DNA of 64,000 nt, from positions 186,001-250,000 of the forward strand of contig NZ_CAKMMG010000007.1 of assembly GCF_927798115.1 (NCBI RefSeq), written 5' to 3'. The stretch comes from Paenibacillus auburnensis. GTDB taxonomy: Bacteria > Bacillota > Bacilli > Paenibacillales > Paenibacillaceae. The notes under the pieces were generated by a model. That model made no database searches and was not told where the DNA came from. It worked only from the letters and a program-made list of their open reading frames with translations. Of the stretch, positions 51,660-60,206 are shown piece after piece (within the stretch, counting starts at the first letter, position 1; the number at the start of each line of letters is the position of its first letter). Made by a program: the position numbers and the translations under genes.

Positions 51660-51770
51660 CCTATCATGCCGTGCCTATCAGCCGTGCCTATCATGCCGTG
51701 CCTATCATGCTGCCGTGCCGATCATGCCGTGCTTATCATGCCGTGCCTATCATGCCGTACCCATCATGCA
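51660..51770. repeat. ~14-bp tandem repeats (TATCATGCCGTGCC type)
   Basis: Seven to eight close copies of a unit near TATCATGCCGTGCC, spaced 13-17 bp, follow a perfect hairpin (CGCTGCC with GGCAGCG, 51641-51659). They lie just downstream of the minus-strand GNAT gene end. The period is not a multiple of three. Confidence 0.75.
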
Positions 51771-51827
51771 GCGCCTGTCCTGCGCTAAATTCGAACAACA
51801 CACCAATCTCTCTCCAGCGGAAGCTGG

Positions 51828-52337
51828 CTACAGCTTCTTGTAATAAATCACGGTGGCGTCCATTCCGCCATCTGCGGAAATGACGTAATCCGGGATTTTG
51901 CCGGCTTCCACATATCCCCGCGACTGATATAGCAGGTTGGAAGGATCGCCTTCACGGGTATCGAGGATGATCAGGGTGCGGCCATGTTCGGCCGCTGCCT
52001 GCTCCGCAGTCTCGATGAGCAGCCCGGCGATGCCTTTGCGGCGGTGGCCGGGGTGTACCATCAGCTTGGCGAGCTCCGCACGGTGCGGGGCATTCGGTTT
52101 GAGCACCAGATGCAGCTGCACGGTACCGACAATAGTATCACCCTCCATGGCAACCCAGAGCAGAACGCCAGGACCGGGAACCCCCTGCCAGTAAGCGGAA
52201 GCGGCATCTTTGGCGAGTGGCGGAAGAAAGCCGATGGAGGCGCCATCCTCCACGACATCGATAAGTAAAGGTGTTAATTGACGTACGGTTTCCGGCTGTA
52301 AGGCCTCCACGAATTTAACGGTAATGAGCTGATTCAT
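51828..52337 (-). CDS. GNAT-family N-acetyltransferase
   Basis: A 169-residue acetyltransferase. Motif A is KLMVHPGHRRKGIAGLLIE (about residues 90-108), followed by LIILDTREGDPSNLLYQSRG. The frame opens at 52361, but ATG 52337 has GCAGG upstream with suitable spacing and begins MNQLITV. The acceptor is unknown. It is divergent from cutC. Confidence 0.9.
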   Translation of the reverse strand: MNQLITVKFVEALQPETVRQLTPLLIDVVEDGASIGFLPPLAKDAASAYWQGVPGPGVLLWVAMEGDTIVGTVQLHLVLKPNAPHRAELAKLMVHPGHRRKGIAGLLIETAEQAAAEHGRTLIILDTREGDPSNLLYQSRGYVEAGKIPDYVISADGGMDATVIYYKKL

Positions 52338-52452
52338 CTTGTGACCTGCCTTTCTCTGCATTCATTCCAGAAATTTAATTTAAATTCATTATACTTGTAT
52401 AATGAAGCTTAACAAGCGTAAATCAGCAGGTTGAGATGAAGGAGGAGATCAA

Positions 52453-53136
52453 ATGCTGTTAGAGGTTATTGCCACTACAGTGGAGGATGCGGTAACAGCG
52501 GAGCGCTGCGGTGCTGACCGGATTGAACTGATTACAGGCATAAGCGAAGGCGGACTGACTCCCAGCCTGGGGCTAATTGAGCAGGTGCGCCAGGCTGTAG
52601 CCATTCCGGTAAGAGTGATGGTACGACCGCATGCCCGCTCCTTCCATTACAGCAGCGAAGATGCCAAGACGATGCTGCGGGATATCGGACATATTGCATC
52701 CGCCGGCAGCCTGTCACTGGTTATTGGCATGCTGCGCCCTGACGGAACGGTAGATGAGGAGCTGCTGAAGCGGTTGCTCTCGGCAGCGCAAGAGATGGAG
52801 ATCACCTTTCACCGGGCTTTTGATCAGACCCGGGATCAGTTTGAGGCACTTGAGGTGTTGTCGCGTTACCCGCAGGTGACAGACATTCTGACTTCCGGCG
52901 GGGAGAGCACGGCTCCGCAAGGCGCGGAGCGGATCGCGGAACTGCAGCGCCGCTGTACGGGGCAGCCGCTCTCCATTCTCGCTGGAAGCGGCTTGAGCTC
53001 CGCCAATCTCAACAGTTTCCTGAAGCAGACAGCAGTCACGCGGGTACACCTCGGCTCGGCAGTCAGAGTGAACGGGAACCCGCTCCTGCAGATTGATCCA
53101 CAGCGCCTTGAAGAAGTGCGTGCCATCCTTGATTAG
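52453..53136 (+). CDS. cutC: CutC-family protein
   Basis: A 227-residue TIM-barrel protein. LLEVIATTVEDAVTAERCGA, DRIELITGISEGGLTPS and VRVMVRPHARSFHYS are diagnostic, as is DILTSGGEST. CutC was linked to copper homeostasis in Escherichia coli and binds copper in other bacteria, but the role remains debated. ATG 52453 has GAAGGAGG upstream. No copper regulator is adjacent. Confidence 0.93.
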   Translation: MLLEVIATTVEDAVTAERCGADRIELITGISEGGLTPSLGLIEQVRQAVAIPVRVMVRPHARSFHYSSEDAKTMLRDIGHIASAGSLSLVIGMLRPDGTVDEELLKRLLSAAQEMEITFHRAFDQTRDQFEALEVLSRYPQVTDILTSGGESTAPQGAERIAELQRRCTGQPLSILAGSGLSSANLNSFLKQTAVTRVHLGSAVRVNGNPLLQIDPQRLEEVRAILD

Positions 53137-53296
53137 CGGTAGTATATGTCGCGGCCTTGATTCAGTGCACCCCTGTCCGTATCCTGCCTGCTGCCTCTCA
53201 GCATTTCAGCTGGCAGAGCCTGCATCCTTTCGCGGGCCAAGGCATTGCTGAAGTCCCAGTCTCCTCCACCGGGAGTGATTGTCGTTAAATAGAAAA

Positions 53297-53334
53297 CAAA
53301 GAAGCTTATCAACGCCTGTTGATAAGCTTCTTTG
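53297..53334. terminator. Perfect 17-bp inverted repeat, likely terminator after cutC
   Basis: CAAAGAAGCTTATCAAC (53297-53313) and its exact complement (53318-53334) enclose a 4-base loop. The rest of the 53137-53505 gap shows no further recognisable feature. Confidence 0.7.
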
Positions 53335-53505
53335 CGTTAAGACAGTATCCTAACTCTGCCAGATCAACGGAGTTAATGCTGCATAAGCAGGGAGTATTTT
53401 GCGCTTATGAGTCGGGGCAGCTCAGTAAACAGCTATTCTCCTGAATATGTCGGAGGAACTCTCCTTTTCATAATGTTCTAGGTCTAGAGGCAGCCGGTTT
53501 TAAGA

Positions 53506-53742
53506 GTGTGCAGCCAGATGAATCTCAGCCTGAGCGTGCGGCAGTCTGTGCAGCTGATTGCGACTGCCACGTTTGATGACGGCAGCGAATCGGATGTATC
53601 GAAGACTGCAGTATGGGCCTCTACCAAGGAACTGACTGCAACAGGCAAGAACGGGCTAGTAAAGGCGAACGGCAAAGGCACAGCTTATATTTCGGTGAAA
53701 TACGGCGGCAAAACGGTCAAAGTTAAGGTGGTTGTAAAATAA
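53506..53742 (+). pseudogene. Isolated Ig-like (BIG2) domain, probable gene remnant
   Basis: About 75 residues matching a bacterial Ig-like group 2 domain: LSLSVRQSVQLIATATFDDG, then DVSKTAVWAST, and the closing AYISVKYGGKTVKVKVVVK. Such domains normally end large secreted adhesins or surface proteins. Here there is no signal peptide, no credible RBS, and the frame is closed upstream (TAG and TAA triplets near 53486-53500). I read it as the last piece of a deleted surface-protein gene. Confidence 0.55.
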
Positions 53743-53847
53743 CCGGACTCATTCCAATTACTCTTACATTCTAATAGCAGGCATAGGCAGTAACGTATTA
53801 GACGGCTGCATTTTCCATATGGAGAGTGCGGTGTTTTTTTGAATTTT

Positions 53848-53917
53848 TTGTTATTAACAACTTGATAATATCAAAACCGTGTGCTACACTGATGTTAATA
53901 ACAAAGTGTTAATAACA
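53848..53917 (+). promoter_or_regulatory. Promoter flanked by three GTTAWTAAC palindromes
   Basis: TTGATA (53862-53867) and TACACT (53885-53890) are 17 bp apart. A perfect odd palindrome TTGTTATTAACAA (53848-53860) abuts the -35 box. Two copies of TGTTAATAACA follow the -10 box (53893-53903 and 53907-53917, 14 bp apart). This is a strong repressor-operator layout for the SPFH gene. The regulator is unknown. Confidence 0.75.
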
Positions 53918-53935
53918 AAACGGGAGGTAATCATC

Positions 53936-54991
53936 ATGTTCGGATTCAGATTTGTGAAATTCCAGCCCAGCGAGTACGTGCTTAAAGTGAAGAACGGCAA
54001 GGTTGTGCGTGAAGGGGTAGGGCTTTCTTTTCATTATTATGCACCTACGACTTCAGTAATTGTGGTCCCGGTATCCTCGATCGATGTTCCGTTCATGTTC
54101 GAAGAAATTACGAATGATTATCAGACGGTAACGGTGCAGGGGCAGCTGACCTACCGGATTGTCGATTACCGCAAAACCACGCAAATTCTCAACTACACCT
54201 ACAATTTGAAAAAGAATACCTATCTCTCCGACGATCCGGGTAAACTGGCCCAGCGGGTAATCAACATCGCCAAGGTACTGACCAAGAAGCAGCTGGAGCA
54301 GCTTCCGCTGCGCGAAGCAATCCAGTCCAGCGAGCGTCTGGCGAAGACCATTACCCAGGAAATTGAACGGAATGCGGAGATTGAGAAGCTGGGCATCGAG
54401 CTGATGGGACTCTCGATTCTTGCCATTGTGCCGAATAAAGAAACCCTCCGTGCACTAGAGGCACAGGCCCGGGAGGAAATTCTCCGCAGCGCCGACAATG
54501 CCCTGTATGAACGCCGCAATGCTTCGATTGAGCAGGAGCGCCGGGTGAAGGAGAATGAGCTGAACACGGAGATCGCCGTGGAGACCAAGAAGAAACAGAT
54601 CCGCGAAACCCAGCTTGATGCCGAGCGGTTCGTGAAGCAGAAGCAAAACGAAATGAAGGAAGAGCAGCTCAGCTTCGATACGGCGCTGGAGGAGAAGAAG
54701 CAGGAGCTGATCGGCCTGACGGTAGCCAACCACAAAGCTGAAGCGGATGCCAAAGCCTACGAGCTGTCGGCAGTGATGAATTCGCTGCAGGGCGTATCGC
54801 CTAATGTGCTGCAGGCGCTCACCAATGTCGGCATGAAGCCGGATAAACTGATTGCTATCGCATTCCAGGAGCTGGCCGAAAATGCCGGAAAGATCGGGCA
54901 GCTTAACATTACGCCGGATCTGCTCCAGGGCATCATGGCCGGTACGGCAGGCGGGGGGACAGGTTCAGCGAGAGGAGCGGGAGGACGATGA
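53936..54991 (+). CDS. SPFH/Band-7 domain protein
   Basis: A 351-residue protein. Residues about 5-165 are an SPFH domain (FMFEEITNDYQTVTVQGQLT), followed by a long charged coiled coil (about 185-270, EEILRSADNALYERRNASIE onward) and a Gly-rich tail. There is no evident membrane helix, so it may be cytosolic or peripherally bound. ATG 53936 has GGGAGG upstream. The next gene, encoding an NAD-kinase-like protein, starts 14 bp after the stop. They share one promoter with palindromic operators. Confidence 0.9.
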   Translation: MFGFRFVKFQPSEYVLKVKNGKVVREGVGLSFHYYAPTTSVIVVPVSSIDVPFMFEEITNDYQTVTVQGQLTYRIVDYRKTTQILNYTYNLKKNTYLSDDPGKLAQRVINIAKVLTKKQLEQLPLREAIQSSERLAKTITQEIERNAEIEKLGIELMGLSILAIVPNKETLRALEAQAREEILRSADNALYERRNASIEQERRVKENELNTEIAVETKKKQIRETQLDAERFVKQKQNEMKEEQLSFDTALEEKKQELIGLTVANHKAEADAKAYELSAVMNSLQGVSPNVLQALTNVGMKPDKLIAIAFQELAENAGKIGQLNITPDLLQGIMAGTAGGGTGSARGAGGR

Positions 54992-55005
54992 ACGGAGGGG
55001 CGCGC

Positions 55006-55965
55006 ATGTCGGAGAACAAAATTGTGCTGATCAAGCGCAAAACCCGGCTTGAAGAGCTGGTCGTCCGTTACAACACCATTCAGCAGGCCCAGTTCTATAT
55101 TGAACGGCTGGGTGCGGACTTCAGCGATTATATCAGCGAGGATTTGAACTACCGCAAGGCTGTGGAGACGGCGGTTATCGAGCTGAGCGCAGTTGGCCGG
55201 GTACAGCTGCTGGAACGGCAGCATGTGCCGAATTTCATCTTCGGGGATGAAGATACAGTGGTTGTGCTGGGGCAGGACGGCCTTGTGGCCAATACGCTGA
55301 AATACTTGCGTGAGCAGCCCCTGATCGGTGTGAATCCCGATCCTCAGCGCTGGGACGGTGTACTGCTGCCGTTCACCGTCAAGGATCTGCGGCTCCTGCT
55401 GCCCGATGTTTTCCGCGGCCGCCGCGAGGTGCGTGAGGTGACGCTGGCCAAGGCGGAGCTGAATGACGGCCAGAGCCTCTACGGTGTCAACGACCTCTTC
55501 ATTGGTCGCAAAACCCATGTGTCGGCGCGTTATCTGCTGCAGCTCAGCGGTACCGCCGAGCAGCAGTCCTCCAGCGGGATTATTGTCTCCACCGGCATGG
55601 GCTCTACCGGCTGGCTGCGCAGCGTGCTTGCAGGAGCAGCAGGTATTGCCCGCAGTGCTGCCGGAATAGGGCTGGCAGGATCAGTAGCTGCGGCCGGACT
55701 GGCCGGAGCGGACGCAGAAGGACGGCTTGCTTGGGATCATCCCCACCTTTACTTTACGGTAAGGGAGCCTTTTCCCAGCCGGACCACGTCTGCCGGACTT
55801 GTGTTCGGACAGATCGGCAGCGATCAGCCGCTGCGGATTATTTCACAGATGCCGGAGGACGGGGTGATCTTCAGTGATGGCGTAGAAAGCGACTTTCTGG
55901 AGTTCAACTCGGGCGTGGAGGCGGTCATCAGTCTGGCCGAGAAGAAGGGGCGGCTGGTTGTATAA
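55006..55965 (+). CDS. NAD-kinase-like protein
   Basis: A 319-residue protein related to the ATP-NAD kinase superfamily. The nucleotide-binding motif is DTVVVLGQDGLVANTLKYL, where classical enzymes have GGDG; here it is GQDG. IIVSTGMGSTGW corresponds to the NAD-binding STPTGSTAY region, and LIGVNPDP follows the first motif. The altered motif raises doubt about kinase activity. ATG 55006 has GGAGGGG upstream; the first ATG at 54988 overlaps the SPFH stop. It is paired with the SPFH gene. Confidence 0.82.
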   Translation: MSENKIVLIKRKTRLEELVVRYNTIQQAQFYIERLGADFSDYISEDLNYRKAVETAVIELSAVGRVQLLERQHVPNFIFGDEDTVVVLGQDGLVANTLKYLREQPLIGVNPDPQRWDGVLLPFTVKDLRLLLPDVFRGRREVREVTLAKAELNDGQSLYGVNDLFIGRKTHVSARYLLQLSGTAEQQSSSGIIVSTGMGSTGWLRSVLAGAAGIARSAAGIGLAGSVAAAGLAGADAEGRLAWDHPHLYFTVREPFPSRTTSAGLVFGQIGSDQPLRIISQMPEDGVIFSDGVESDFLEFNSGVEAVISLAEKKGRLVV

Positions 55966-55969
55966 AAGC

Positions 55970-56010
55970 AAAGGCTGTCTCCGCAGAAATCTGCGGGAGA
56001 CAGCCTTTTT
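55970..56010 (+). terminator. Terminator of the SPFH/NAD-kinase-like operon
   Basis: AAAGGCTGTCTCC and GGAGACAGCCTTT with CGCAG/CTGCG inside form a long perfect stem followed by T residues. Confidence 0.92.
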
Positions 56011-56057
56011 AAGCGTCAGCGGTATTCAGAATAGGTCCTGAGTACCCGTGATATGAA

Positions 56058-56618
56058 TTATTGGAAATTGCGTCCCATTCCCTGGTTCATGGAGGAACCG
56101 AAGTTTTGTCCCATCGAACCCATAGCGCCGATCGAACCTATGGAACCCATAGAAGCATTGGACCCTATAGAAGTTGACGGCATTGAATTCATCGATGAGC
56201 TTACCGGGGTATGCATTGTATGCAGAGGCTGCTGATTAAAGGAAGAGTTGAAGGACGGGCTGAAACCCTGTGATCCGGTATTATAGCTTGCAGCACCCGT
56301 ATTAAAGTGCGGGAGACCAGTATTGAAGCTTGCAGCGCCGGTAGTATAACCGGTAGTCTGGGAGCTCTGCTCCAGCTGTCTCAGCGTCTGGGTTACCTGC
56401 TGCAGCTGTTGAACGGCAGTGTGGTGGCCCTGCAGCGCATTTTGAATGATCTGGCTGGCCTTGTGCTCACGCTGAGCCAGTTCTTCCAGTTTCACGGCAT
56501 TTTGCTGCTCCTGCTGGAGAAGATGCTGGTAATTCTGGCTGGCTTGCTGAGTCTGGGCGACAAGCTGCTGGATAATTTGCTCGCATTGATTGATCTGACT
56601 GGAAAGATTTGAGTTCAA
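56058..56618 (-). CDS. Gln-rich coiled-coil protein with low-complexity Ser/Gly/Met tail
   Basis: A 186-residue protein. The N-terminal half is a Gln-rich coiled coil (IIQQLVAQTQQASQNYQHLL). The C-terminal half has near repeats such as GAASFNTG, GAASYNTG and, at the end, SIGSNASMGSIGSIGAMGSM. There is no signal peptide or membrane segment and no family I recognise. Composition resembles spore-coat or adhesive proteins, but that is only resemblance. ATG 56651 lacks an RBS; TTG 56618 has AAGGAGG eight bases upstream and is used here. Confidence 0.7.
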   Translation of the reverse strand: MNSNLSSQINQCEQIIQQLVAQTQQASQNYQHLLQQEQQNAVKLEELAQREHKASQIIQNALQGHHTAVQQLQQVTQTLRQLEQSSQTTGYTTGAASFNTGLPHFNTGAASYNTGSQGFSPSFNSSFNQQPLHTMHTPVSSSMNSMPSTSIGSNASMGSIGSIGAMGSMGQNFGSSMNQGMGRNFQ

Positions 56619-56810
56619 AGGGTTTGCCTCCTTGGCAGTTTCATTTGTCATGCGGATTTATTATCTCTGGAATACGTGCGGACTATTCATGTTCCTATCT
56701 TGGACGGACTGTACCAAATAGGTACAGGCAGCGGTGCAACTATTGTGCAGCAGCTTCGTCTATTTGAAAAGAAGTTTCCAGTATCACCCATAACATGGAG
56801 GTGGGGCAAC

Positions 56811-57734
56811 ATGAGTCTGCAAGGAACGGTCGGTCGGACAAAAGCTTATTCACTGCGGAGCATCGCAATGTCGCTTGTTTTTCTGCTGCTGTTTACGGCG
56901 TGCTTTACGGGTGCGGCATCAGCAGGGGCAGCGTCAGCAGCATCGAAAATGTCCACGGATCTGATCATCGTGAACAAGAAAACGAACAAACTGGGCTTTT
57001 TTAGCGGCGGTAAGCTGGAAAAGGTATTTCCGGTCGCCACAGGCAAAACCAAAAATCTGACCCCGGAGGGGACTTTCCGGGTAGTGCTCAAAGTCAAGAA
57101 CAGACCTTACTATAAAGAGCATATCCCCGGCGGCGATCCGGCCAACCCGCTCGGCGACCGCTGGCTCGGGCTGGAAGTGAACGGTACCTACGGCACTACC
57201 TATGCCATACACGGCAATAATAATGAATCCTCCATCGGCAAATATGTCAGTGCCGGCTGCATCCGGATGCATAATGACGACATTCACTGGCTGTATCCGC
57301 GCGTGGCCAAATTTACGACGGTTATCATCACTTCATCCAGCCGGAGCATGGAAAATATCGCCTCCAAGGCCGGTTACCTGCTGGGCACAAAACTTTTTGC
57401 CGGAACCTTTGTCATTAACGGAGAGGCTGTAGCGGTGAAATCTCCTTTTGTAGAGGAGAATTCACGTATCTACATTCCGCTTAGGGAAGCGGTCAGTCTG
57501 CTCGGTGGCAGCTTGAGGCAAGAAGCAGGGACTGGCGCACTTATGATCACCATCGGCGGCCAGACAGTGATCCATAAACCGCTGTCTTCAATAGCGACAG
57601 TGAACGGTAAAGAGGTTATTATGCTGGCTTCCCGGAATGTGGATGGCCGTCTGTATTTTCCGCTGGGCAGCTTGACGCCGCTCTTTGGACTGCCGGTCGT
57701 ATGGGATGCCAAGAAGGGAACAGTAGAGCTGTGA
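56811..57734 (+). CDS. Exported L,D-transpeptidase (YkuD) with copper-amine-oxidase-N-like domain
   Basis: A 307-residue exported protein. Residues about 15-45 are a signal or anchor helix ending with Ala-rich residues. Residues about 50-175 are a YkuD catalytic domain with the active site HGNNNESSIGKYVSAGCIRM (catalytic Cys, His). Residues about 205-305 resemble the Cu-amine-oxidase N1 domain (IYIPLREAVSLLGGSL, LYFPLGSLTPLFGLP), as on the glycosidase at 37.7 kb. ATG 56811 has GGAGGTGGGG upstream. It probably modifies peptidoglycan cross-links. Confidence 0.93.
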   Translation: MSLQGTVGRTKAYSLRSIAMSLVFLLLFTACFTGAASAGAASAASKMSTDLIIVNKKTNKLGFFSGGKLEKVFPVATGKTKNLTPEGTFRVVLKVKNRPYYKEHIPGGDPANPLGDRWLGLEVNGTYGTTYAIHGNNNESSIGKYVSAGCIRMHNDDIHWLYPRVAKFTTVIITSSSRSMENIASKAGYLLGTKLFAGTFVINGEAVAVKSPFVEENSRIYIPLREAVSLLGGSLRQEAGTGALMITIGGQTVIHKPLSSIATVNGKEVIMLASRNVDGRLYFPLGSLTPLFGLPVVWDAKKGTVEL

Positions 57735-57837
57735 GTCGCTGATTCCGGCAGTGTAATAACATCCGCTGGAGAATCCCAGTGCGGAAATGGTATAATTTTC
57801 AGCAGTATTCGAGTTATCGCACTGGGAGGATATAAGA

Positions 57838-58767
57838 ATGAGAGAAGAGCTAGTTGCACAACTGGATTTGTGGCATGAAGAGGATGAATTCCAGGAGATT
57901 GTGGATGCCATTATGGAGATTCCGGCCGAAGAAAGGGATTACGTGCTGACCAACCACTTGGGCAGGGCGCTGAATAATCTTGAGCGTTACGGAGAGGCGC
58001 TGGAGCAGTTCATGTCTGTTGAGGAGGAAGGCGAGGAGGATCCGCTCTGGCATTACCGTGTCGGATTCTGCAACTACTACCTGAAGCAGTATGACAAAGC
58101 CGTAAGTGAATTTGAAATTACGGACCGGCTCGACCCTGAAGACGAGGACACACTGGAGTTCCTGGAGCTCAGCCGCCGCAAGGCCGCCAAGAAAGCTGCC
58201 AGAGAAGCCGCCGCAGATGCTGCAGCCAAAAAACCATCCGGCCCCAAACCCCTGCCCAAGTTTGATTCCGCTAATTTCTGGGATGACAGCGAGGAAGCGC
58301 TGGAGGACTATGTATCGGCACCGCTTACGGACGATATCATTGCATCGGTGGAAGAGGAGCTGGTCTTCAAGCTGCCGGCATTCTATACCGCGATGATGAA
58401 GCAGCATAACGGCGGCATTCCCCACAGCACCAAATATTTATTGGGGAATGAAGCCGCCGCTGCCGGCAAAGACCATATTATCATTTCAGGCATCCGCGGA
58501 ATCGGACGGGACAAGAAATATTCACTCTGCGGTGAACTGGGCAGCTGGTCTGTCATTGAGAATTGGGGCTATCCCGAGTTTGGCGTAGTGATCTGCGACG
58601 CTCCTTCTGCAGGTCAAGGCGTAGTCATGCTGGACTACCGTTCCGGCGGAAATGACGGTGAGCCTGAAGTCGTGTATGTGGACCAGGAGAACAACCGCAA
58701 GGTTACATATCTGGCGAAAAATTTCGAAACCTTCATCCGCGGTTTAGTGAAGGAAGATACGGTTTAG
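57838..58767 (+). CDS. TPR-SUKH (SMI1/KNR4) fusion protein
   Basis: A 309-residue protein. Residues about 25-115 form TPR-like helices (LGRALNNLERYGEALEQF and YRVGFCNYYLKQYDKAVSEF), residues about 115-145 an Ala/Lys-rich linker, and residues about 165-305 a SUKH domain (LPAFYTAMMKQHNGGIP, WSVIENWGYPEFGVVICDAP). SUKH proteins are often immunity proteins against polymorphic toxins, and standalone members also occur. No toxin gene is adjacent. ATG 57838 has GGGAGG upstream. Confidence 0.85.
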   Translation: MREELVAQLDLWHEEDEFQEIVDAIMEIPAEERDYVLTNHLGRALNNLERYGEALEQFMSVEEEGEEDPLWHYRVGFCNYYLKQYDKAVSEFEITDRLDPEDEDTLEFLELSRRKAAKKAAREAAADAAAKKPSGPKPLPKFDSANFWDDSEEALEDYVSAPLTDDIIASVEEELVFKLPAFYTAMMKQHNGGIPHSTKYLLGNEAAAAGKDHIIISGIRGIGRDKKYSLCGELGSWSVIENWGYPEFGVVICDAPSAGQGVVMLDYRSGGNDGEPEVVYVDQENNRKVTYLAKNFETFIRGLVKEDTV

Positions 58768-58815
58768 GAGAGCTACTGAGCAGCTTCCGAAGCTGATGCA
58801 CCAGAGCTGTTTATA

Positions 58816-58855
58816 AAAGATGATTCCTGAATCTGATCAGGAATCGTCTTTTTTT
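58816..58855 (+). terminator. Terminator of the TPR-SUKH gene
   Basis: GATTCCTGA and TCAGGAATC form the stem of a hairpin followed by GTCTTTTTTT. Confidence 0.88.
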
Positions 58856-58890
58856 GGGTGATTAAATGTTGGGCAGAAGGAGGTGCCGCT

Positions 58891-59619
58891 GTGCAGAGCA
58901 TAGCTGTTATCACGGATATTCACGGGAACGCTGCGGCGCTTGAAGCGGTGCTGCAGAATATTTCGGACAGAGGAATCCGGCGGATGGTTTGTCTGGGGGA
59001 TGTGGTGGGGATCGGTCCCGATACGGACCGTGTCTTTGAACTTCTGCTGGCGCAAGAGGGAATCACGTTCATCAGCGGCAATCATGATATTGCCCTGCAG
59101 CGGGCGTTCCGCGGCGAGGAGCCCCCGCCAGGGCATCATGCGGAACGGGCGCATCACGAATGGCTGGCACAAAGAATCAGTCCGCAATATATCGGGCTTA
59201 TGAGCCAGTGGCCCATGTCGGAAACTGCTTATATTGAGGGTGTGCCGCTGCTGTTCACCCATTATCATCTCGGTCCTGACGGGTGGTACATGCCTGTCGA
59301 CTGGAGCCCAACGGCTGAGAGGCTGAATCAACTATATGCGGATACGGAATACAGATTGGTTGCCTTTGGCCATCATCATGTGGTGCATCATTTTCATGCC
59401 GGAGAGACTACCTTCTTCAATCCGGGGGCGCTTGGCTGTGCCCATTCGGAGCAGTCCATTGCCAAGTACGGCATCGTGACTGTCCAGAGCGGGAGGGTAA
59501 CAGCCGAAACGGTGGAGATCGCCTATGACAACAGCAGTTTCCTCCGCTCGTATGAGCAGCTTGGCGTGCCGGATAAGGATGCGATCCTGAGAATATTCCA
59601 TGGGAGGGCTTCACATTAG
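58891..59619 (+). CDS. Calcineurin-like metallophosphoesterase (YfcE/ApaH-like)
   Basis: A 242-residue phosphoesterase. The dinuclear metal motifs are in order: ITDIHGN, LGDVVGIGPD, ISGNHD, then LLFTHYH and FGHHHVVH. GTG 58891 has AGAAGGAGG seven bases upstream; the longer frame begins in the terminator. The substrate is unknown. Its end overlaps the next gene's frame. Confidence 0.92.
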   Translation: MQSIAVITDIHGNAAALEAVLQNISDRGIRRMVCLGDVVGIGPDTDRVFELLLAQEGITFISGNHDIALQRAFRGEEPPPGHHAERAHHEWLAQRISPQYIGLMSQWPMSETAYIEGVPLLFTHYHLGPDGWYMPVDWSPTAERLNQLYADTEYRLVAFGHHHVVHHFHAGETTFFNPGALGCAHSEQSIAKYGIVTVQSGRVTAETVEIAYDNSSFLRSYEQLGVPDKDAILRIFHGRASH

Positions 59620-60133
59620 AATCCGGATTATCGGCGGCTGCGGGAGCGGGAAATCTTTTATTGCCAGAGAGCTGTCGGAAAGGTACGGCATCCCGTATTA
59701 TGAAACGGATAATTTCGTTTGGGAGCGAGGGCCTGAAGACAGCAGACGTTCACCCGAAGCAAGAGATGCCCGTCTGCTGGAGGCTGTAGCAGGCAAAGAA
59801 TGGATTATTGAAGGGGTGCACTACAAATGGGGAATAGAGAGCTTCCGGCAGGCCGACCTGATATTTGTGATCACCCCCAATAAATATGTCAGGGATCTGC
59901 GGGTAGTGCAGCGGTTTATGAAGACAAATCTGGGCCTGGAGCGGCGCAATTACAGACAATCCCTGAAGAACCTCTATGTCATGTTGTTCGAGTGGAACAG
60001 GGACTTTGACCGCGAGGGTTTGCCGAAGATCCTGGAGCTGACAGAAGAGTTTGCCGCTAAACGAATTGTTGTGACTAATAATCGCGATATTCTAAAATAT
60101 GTTGGCGAATATGCGAATCAAGGCCGCGGTTAA
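59600..60133 (+). CDS. P-loop nucleoside-kinase-like protein (FlaR/topology-modulation family)
   Basis: About 172-177 residues. The P-loop is IIGGCGSGKS, followed by DNFVWERGP and WIIEGVHYKWGIESFRQAD, as in the adenylate-kinase-like FlaR family. The start is doubtful. ATG 59600 has no RBS, and the family normally begins M-x-I-x-I-I-G-G. The site GGGAGGG ends six bases before an ATT codon at 59615, which would give MRIRIIGG. A rare ATT start is therefore likely. The ATT also overlaps the preceding stop. Confidence 0.85.
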   Translation: MGGLHIRIRIIGGCGSGKSFIARELSERYGIPYYETDNFVWERGPEDSRRSPEARDARLLEAVAGKEWIIEGVHYKWGIESFRQADLIFVITPNKYVRDLRVVQRFMKTNLGLERRNYRQSLKNLYVMLFEWNRDFDREGLPKILELTEEFAAKRIVVTNNRDILKYVGEYANQGRG

Positions 60134-60176
60134 GGGAGTCTATAACCGGCGACAATGATTATAGTTGTTCTTGACC

Positions 60177-60206
60177 TTGCTTCTCTGTTTTCGTATCAGA
60201 TATACT
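60177..60206 (+). promoter_or_regulatory. Candidate promoter of the ABC-F gene leader
   Basis: TTGCTT (60177-60182) and TATACT (60201-60206) are 18 bp apart, giving a leader of about 360 nt before the ABC-F gene. Confidence 0.55.

Noticed and set aside
51350..51770. CRISPR array
   Set aside because: The repeats abut each other or the whole period is repeated; there are no unique spacers, and no cas genes are in the window.
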